In this document: in pieces, positions 58,681-64,000 of the stretch
Position numbering within the stretch: the first letter of the stretch is position 1
Layout: each line of letters opens with the position of its first letter
Assembly: GCF_949987515.2 (NCBI RefSeq)
Contig: NC_082700.1
Location: 39,767,380 to 39,831,379, forward strand
Source: Delphinus delphis
Taxonomy: Eukaryota; Chordata; Mammalia; Artiodactyla; Delphinidae
DNA length: 64,000 bases
Reading direction: 5' to 3'
The notes under the pieces: model-generated
Databases searched by the model: none
Told to the model about the DNA's origin: nothing
The model's input: only the letters and a program-made list of their open reading frames with translations
Made by a program: the position numbers and the translations under genes

Positions 58681-58880
58681 TTTTTTTTTGTGATACGCAG
58701 GCCTCTCACTGTTGTGGCCTCTCCCATTGCAGAGCACAGGCTCCGGACGTGCAGGCTTAGCGGCCATGGCTTATGGGCCCAGCCGCTCAGTGGCATGTGG
58801 GATCTTCCTGGACCGGGGCATGAACCCACGTCCCCTGCATCAGCAGGCGGACTCTCAACCACTGCACCACCAGGGAAGCC
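58681..58880 (-). mobile_element. CHR-1-type SINE with 16-bp target duplication
   Basis: A T run is followed by 'gtgatacgcaggcctctc', with the head 'gcaccaccagggaagcc' at the right. The flanks 'ctaaagctatcttttt' (58665-58680) and 'ctaaagctaccttttt' (58881-58896) differ at one base. Confidence 0.94.
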
Positions 58881-58896
58881 CTAAAGCTACCTTTTT

Positions 58897-61324
58897 GATG
58901 CTACCATTTAAAATTGATGCTGCTTCATTTGGGGATTAAGGAGGAGTTGATTTTTTCAACTCTGGAAGTTCCAAGTTAACTGGACTCTCAGGTGACTTAT
59001 ATTGGTGAACACAGGCAGTGAGCACAATCCTTATTAACGGTATCTTTCCTTCCTTCCAGTTTTCAGACCAGCTAGTGCTAGCATGAACCCATTTATGCCT
59101 TGGAGGACTCGGAAAAAAGCTGCCAATAAACTGTAATAGTCTGAATATTTTCTGTAATTTTTCCTTGTGCTACAGATTTAGGTAGTGATTGTACTCTTTC
59201 TACCAATGTACAGCTGGTAAAAGTTTAATCAAATATTTTCCCACTTTATATCAAGAGCTGCCATGTTATAACATAAGTTGCCAGCTTTCAAGTCTGAGAT
59301 AGGTGAGTTTTTAATTGCCAGCTCCCCAATCACCTCAATAAGACAATGAAATATTATTATTATTTTTTTTTACATTCTGTCATTTATAGTACTTAAAACT
59401 GATTGATATTTAGGTAGAGAATATCAAAAGTATATTTTTAACATGTTTATTCTGAGATACATATGTGACTTCTAATTTGCAATATTATAAAGGCAATTGG
59501 ATATATGAGCCTAAAATACAGAAGAAAGACATGAACCAAGATAAAAATTTAGTGTGTCATCAACATTTAGAAATACAGAGCTTAAAGCCAAGAGACTAAT
59601 AAACTAAATTTTCTATTTAATAATCATTAGATTATAGAACATAATCAAAATTGTGTGGTATTTTAGAAGATACTCTACCAAAACACAAGAATCCCAGAAA
59701 GTTGAAAAGATAGGAAAAGTATGCCTAATGGTATTGTGAAAGCTTTAGGCCCATATCTCTCAATAATTATAGAATAAAGAACAACAAAAATATTACAACA
59801 TATTTTTCAGGAATTCATGTTTCTATTCAATCTTAGAAAAGTCTTCAAAATATGTTAAAATCACATTATCATACAGACTTTTTGATCATATGTAAATAAA
59901 TTAGAAAAAATAACTAAAAAATAATTCAGGTTTCTTAAGATTATTTTTAGGCAACAAAACAACCATCTGAAACACACTCATAGAAGGAATCCTGGGACAT
60001 TAATTCACCATTCCATAAATATCATATAAAATATCCTCTACATATGAAAAAAAAAAACCTAAAAAACTTCTTGCTAATTATATCACATACAAATCATAGC
60101 CAGAAATTATTAGTCATAGTTTTCTTATTAAAATATTGTAAATGTATTTAATTTCCAAAATGCCCCATTTTTTGTCCTTTTTTAAAATGCTCTCTGCTTT
60201 TATTACATTTAAGTGGCATGTGTAAGAAGTCAATATAGGAAAGGAGGACTTTTATCAAGTGAACTTTATCACATAAAAAAAATATCACACTCATTTCTTC
60301 AAGTAGTGGAATGAAATTAAATTCATTTTTTTTTGGCTTGAAGGAGTGATAGTGTAATTCAGAAAAATAAGTATAAGCACACTTACAAAAATAAGTTCAA
60401 GTATTATTCCCCCCACAAGTCAGAATCACTGCTTTCTCTCTAACTATTGAAATAAACTATGTATAAGTATTATACTAGATTTGCAGTAGCTTTTGTTGTC
60501 CTCTGAGAAAAACAGCAGCTTAGCTTAATTATTTGAAAATTTAATTATATTATTCTTATTATTTCTTTACTATTTCTTACTCAATACTTTCTAAGAAAAC
60601 AAATTGATAGCAAATATTCACCAAGTATAAAAAAATTTCTTTAGGCCTTCACATGTAAATTGCTTTTTGAAAGTGGAATAAAAGATATCAACCCTTAGTC
60701 AGTTTGAACTTTATCAAGGGACAATAATTTAAAATACATATAGCCATTGTAAAATTGGTGCCAAATGAGTTAACACAGTAACTGTTAATTTGAATTCAGA
60801 GTAAAAGTTTGTATAGAAAAGCTAAGCCTAGATAAGTGGATAATTTATGATCAGTTTTATACATTTTAACATCCTCATATAGTCATTGGCAAATAATACA
60901 GAGTTGAGACAGATTTAAGTGAAGGGCATAAAATGTTTGAAGTGGAAGGAAGAGTGTGGATGCAAGGCAAGATCAGGAAATAATAGACCACCTGATGAAA
61001 TAAATTGCCTTTTAAACTCCATGTATGCAGTGTCCTATTCTCAAAAAGTAGCCTTGAAAAGTTGGAGAGAAGTGAGGCTGAGATAGGCATCAATATGTCT
61101 ATCAATATGTCTATAAGGCTATGATATGCAGAATAAATGGGTGATAACAAAGACTTAAAAGACAAGAAATCTAATAAAATGTACAGGTAGCTTTGCCATG
61201 TAAGAGTCTAAAATAGAATTATCTGAGGGAAAGGAAAGCAAAATGATGTCTTAGGTATATCATCTAGGTAAAAGAATAGACATGGCCAATTTGCTATACA
61301 TGGATATCCATCTAATTGTGTGGA
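58897..61324. other. Unique AT-rich DNA, no feature recognised
   Basis: 2.4 kb without a recognisable family. The 96-codon minus-strand frame at 60875-61165 contains a near-duplication 'IDILIDILMP' ('atatgtctatcaatatgtctat') and has no protein family I know. Confidence 0.5.
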
Positions 61325-61590
61325 TGCGAAGCAAAAGACAGTTTTAGTGGTCAAAATTGTTGCCCCGAGAGTCAGACTCCAAGGTTAAATCTTATTTCCA
61401 CATTATTATTTTGGGCAAGTGACCTAACATATTTATATCTTAATTTACTTATCTGTAAAATGAGTATAATAGCCACATCTCTTGATAGGATTCTTGTATG
61501 ATAAACAAGATAATATTTTAAAGCATTAAGAAAGTTCACGGCTCATGATAACCACTCAGAGTATTAGTAATTATTATTGGTAACATTATT
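61325..61590 (+). repeat. MIR SINE, nearly full length
   Basis: In order: 'agacagttttagtggtcaaaa', 'gagagtcagactccaaggtt', 'ttgggcaagtgacctaac', 'cttatctgtaaaatgagtata', 'gataggattcttgtatgat' and 'aagttcacggctcatgataac'. This is one of the best preserved MIRs in the window. Confidence 0.83.
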
Positions 61591-61889
61591 TAAAACTTTA
61601 TGACAGTAGTATATATTATATTCATCACATCATATTAATTCATGAGATATGGATGTGAATTAATTCCCTTTCTTTCTGTGTTTCACTTTCACTTATCCAA
61701 ATATGCTTCACTTCTACTAGTTGCACTTTTGCATTTAATATCTAATGATATTTCTAATGTTCTTAAAACATTAATATGATGTTATCTTTTCACAAGTATT
61801 TTAAAAATTGCTTTAAAATCATACAAATGATGCTTATACAGCTTAAATTTTGTACTGGCAAATTATACAAAATTTAACAAGGATAGAAA

Positions 61890-61997
61890 ATGAATAAGAA
61901 ATTAATACAGAAAGTAATGAATAAGAAATTAATACAGAAAGTAATGAATAAGAAATTAATACAGAAAGTAATGAATAAGAAATTAATACAGAAAGTA
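61890..61997. repeat. Perfect 27-bp tandem repeat, four copies
   Basis: The unit starts 'atgaataagaaattaatac' and ends 'agaaagta'. Four copies at 61890, 61917, 61944 and 61971 are identical. Because 27 is a multiple of three, the repeat reads as a repeated 9-residue peptide (MNKKLIQKV), but nothing else supports a gene here. Confidence 0.97.
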
Positions 61998-63629
61998 ACA
62001 CACTTAATACCAACCTCTTATAAAACAGAAATGTGTAAATTAATTGTTATGCTTTACCTATTTCATTCATATAAGTAATGGTAAGTGACCAAGAAAGATT
62101 GTTACAAAAAATAATACTTAAATATAGCAAAACTCATAAGAGGTATACTTCAGGGGTGTAAATATGGAACTTGTTAGCTTTATTTTTCAGGAAAAATGGT
62201 ATCCTTCAAAGCTACTCTTCTGCAGTATTCCTAAGTACAATCAAAGTGGACTCCCAGAATTTCATGGTGCATTGTATATTTCCTACCTTTTGCAAAGTAG
62301 AATGACAGTCAGTTCTATACCATCAACTCTTAACTAAGATCTTAAATCAGGTCTAACAATTGTAATGCTGAAAGTAAGGTCATAAGAAAACAATTTTTCA
62401 TGGGAAATGGCTAGCAATTAAGAACATTCTAAAACTGAAGACTCAGAACACATTAGCTTCTATAGATAGAAAGAGCAAAACAAACAATATTTACCTATGT
62501 GTTTAAGGAGAAAAGAATCACTTTCTTTTAGAACGGATTATTTATCACAGTCTCACTGCTCCGGTGATGTATTGAATGCTTGACATTGTTATAGAAAATC
62601 AATTGGATTCAATCTGAGAAAGTTGTGTTATATGCATTCATACCTGACAGTCACATAAATCAGTAATTTTTGAGAAAAAGTCAACCCAAAATGAAATTCA
62701 TTTGTTTACTTCTTAAGCCAGATGTGATTGCTACTTTATTTTCCTTTAAAAGGCATTATAATACAAATTGACTTTGAACTGCCCAGTAAAGTTGAGCAGT
62801 GCAGAATATGTCTATAAAAATCTGATTAGAAAACATATTTTCAAAGCATTTGCATCTTGTTCATAGAACAAAAAAGGTGAAAAGTTTTTTTTTTCTTTTC
62901 TAGGAAAAAAATAACCATTTAAAAAAGCAAAGCCAAGAATTTAATGAAAACTTTTAAAAGCATCAACTGATAATACATAACTAAAATAAACAATTACTCA
63001 TGACACTCTCATCCAGCATTATAATCGAAAATGTTGAGTTGGATTGGATGTTGATTAGTGCCAAAATGGATTTAGAAGTTCAAAATCAAACTTCCATCGT
63101 GACATTTTCCTTGAAGTTTTACATATGTAGATACTTAGAAGTTACAGTGAATCATTTCTGACCATTATATATTTAGTCAATCCAAGCATGATTTCGGAGA
63201 ATCCCTCCCTGCTTACAGCCTGAGATCCAAAGAGTAACTTTATCAGAATAATCAGGGGTCAAGATATTTTTGCTTTGTTTTGTCTTCAGCGCAAATCTGA
63301 GACCCTACCTCAGATCTAAATAGGATTGTCTGGAGGTACAACCCAAATATACAAATTGTTAACAAGCTTGCAGGTGGTTTTCATGTTCACCAAAGTTTGA
63401 AAACCACAATACTATATATTTAAATGAACTGCTCTTCTTACCCCTTAATCTCTTTGCACCTTATCCATCCTTCAAGAGAAATTTCAACTTCCAGTATGCT
63501 CATAAAATTGTCTCTGACAATCTCAGACAACAGTGCCCTCTTTCCTGAACTGTGGTAATTTCTAATTTTAATCTATATATTCTGCATGGTTCAAACAAGT
63601 TATATTAACTTGAACTGACTGTGTTAGTA
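61998..63629. other. Unique AT-rich DNA, no feature recognised
   Basis: No gene or repeat recognised in 1.6 kb. Confidence 0.55.
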
Positions 63630-63785
63630 TGTTTATAGTGAGCATTTTTAAGGGTACAATTTAATAAATTTTATAATATGCATACACTCATGAAAGCTTC
63701 TTCACAATCAACATAGTGAACATATGCTCACACCCAAACTTTTCCTCCCACCTTTCCCATATACAGGTAATCAGAAATCTTTTTT
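63630..63785 (-). mobile_element. Old LINE-1 3' UTR fragment
   Basis: 'ttaagggtacaatttaataaat', 'tatgcatacactcatgaaag' and 'caatcaacatagtgaacatatg' match a reversed old L1M 3' UTR, similar in type to 2370-2705. Confidence 0.55.
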
Positions 63786-63894
63786 AATTAGCTGAAGAGG
63801 CTGATTTGTAACTTTCTTATATTTTGATTTTAGCTCAGTCTTTACGTCTCTTAGTATATATGACTGAATGCTCATTAAGAAAAACTAGTGTTTA

Positions 63895-63958
63895 ATTTTG
63901 TTCTGTTTATTCCCAGAGACTTTAACTGTGCCTAATACATATTAAGTTCTTGATAAGT
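63895..63958 (+). repeat. L2/MIR-type 3' tail fragment
   Basis: 'tgtttattcccagagacttt' followed by 'aactgtgcctaatacatattaag' and 'ttcttgataagt' resembles the shared 3' tail of L2 and MIR ('cagtgcctggcacatagtaggtgctcaataa'). Short and diverged. Confidence 0.5.
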
Positions 63959-63959
63959 T

Positions 63960-64000
63960 TTTTTGTTTTTAACTTTTTGTTTTATATTAGGGTATAGCTG
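63960..64000 (-). mobile_element. 3' end of a LINE-1 running off the window
   Basis: 'tttgtttttaactttttgt' and 'tttatattagggtatagctg' repeat the reversed L1 3' terminus seen at 11515-11545 ('ttaactttttattttatattgg'). Only about 40 bp are visible. Confidence 0.75.

Noticed and set aside
61890..61997. CRISPR-like array
   Set aside because: The copies are directly adjacent with no spacers, and the window is mammalian. It is a minisatellite.
1..64000. Endogenous retrovirus or LTR element
   Set aside because: I looked for paired LTRs, tRNA primer-binding sites, and gag, pol or env motifs on both strands and saw none. All reverse-transcriptase text is of the L1 type.
1..64000. Bacterial-style operons, ribosome binding sites, terminators or a novel defence system
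   Set aside because: Base composition, SINEs, MIR, L1, L2 and Tigger content show mammalian nuclear DNA. No clustered real ORFs exist.

Overview
This window is nuclear DNA from a mammal, most probably a cetacean. It is AT-rich and holds no recognisable protein-coding exon or conventional RNA gene. The main clue to the organism is the SINE content. Nine to ten copies of a roughly 200-bp tRNA-derived SINE begin with a 'gggcttccctggtggcgcag'-type head and end in poly-A, as the CHR-1 family does. Two longer copies of about 310-350 bp look like CHR-2. CHR SINEs belong to whales, hippos and ruminants, and the CHR-1 type is abundant in whales and dolphins. The LINE-1 3' UTRs (short, ending in 'tacttcaattaaaa' or 'tactccaataaaa') fit cetartiodactyl L1s. 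I have run no database search, so family names rest on recognition only.

Layout. 1-7.8 kb is mostly unique AT-rich DNA with old MIR and L1 traces. 7.8-9.7 kb is an old plus-strand L1 3' half, followed by an L2 tail (10.2-10.9 kb) and an old L1 3' UTR (10.9-11.5 kb). 11.5-16.6 kb is a long minus-strand L1 covering most of ORF1, ORF2 and the 3' UTR. 17.0-19.6 kb is an ORF1-plus-3'UTR element resembling HAL1 ('half-L1'), broken by a CHR-1 SINE. 19.6-31.7 kb is mostly unique DNA with a CHR-2 SINE carrying a perfect target-site duplication, an old minus-strand L1 piece with its own SINE, two palindromic MITE-like elements and microsatellites. 31.7-37.5 kb is a mosaic of L1 fragments in both orientations. 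It holds two CHR-1 SINEs, an unexplained insert of about 270 bp and a complete but internally deleted Tigger-like DNA transposon with TA duplications. 37.5-42 kb is unique DNA with two SINEs and a MIR.

42.0-56.0 kb is the most structured part. A minus-strand L1 is split by a 12.3-kb block of three successive plus-strand L1 units. Each has its own 5' UTR, and each has lost a different part of ORF2. Three SINEs sit inside the block. 56.1-58.1 kb is another minus-strand L1, facing the previous one tail to tail. 58.1-64.0 kb is unique DNA with a SINE, a MIR, a perfect four-copy 27-bp tandem repeat and, at the very edge, the 3' end of one more minus-strand L1.

Nothing here forms a pathway or operon; the window records successive retrotransposon insertions. 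The longest L1-type reading frame is a 197-codon ORF1 piece at 53.8-54.4 kb, and no L1 shown here has an intact ORF2. No system that is clearly new to biology was found. The most unusual objects are the nested L1 block and its multiple 5' UTR types.
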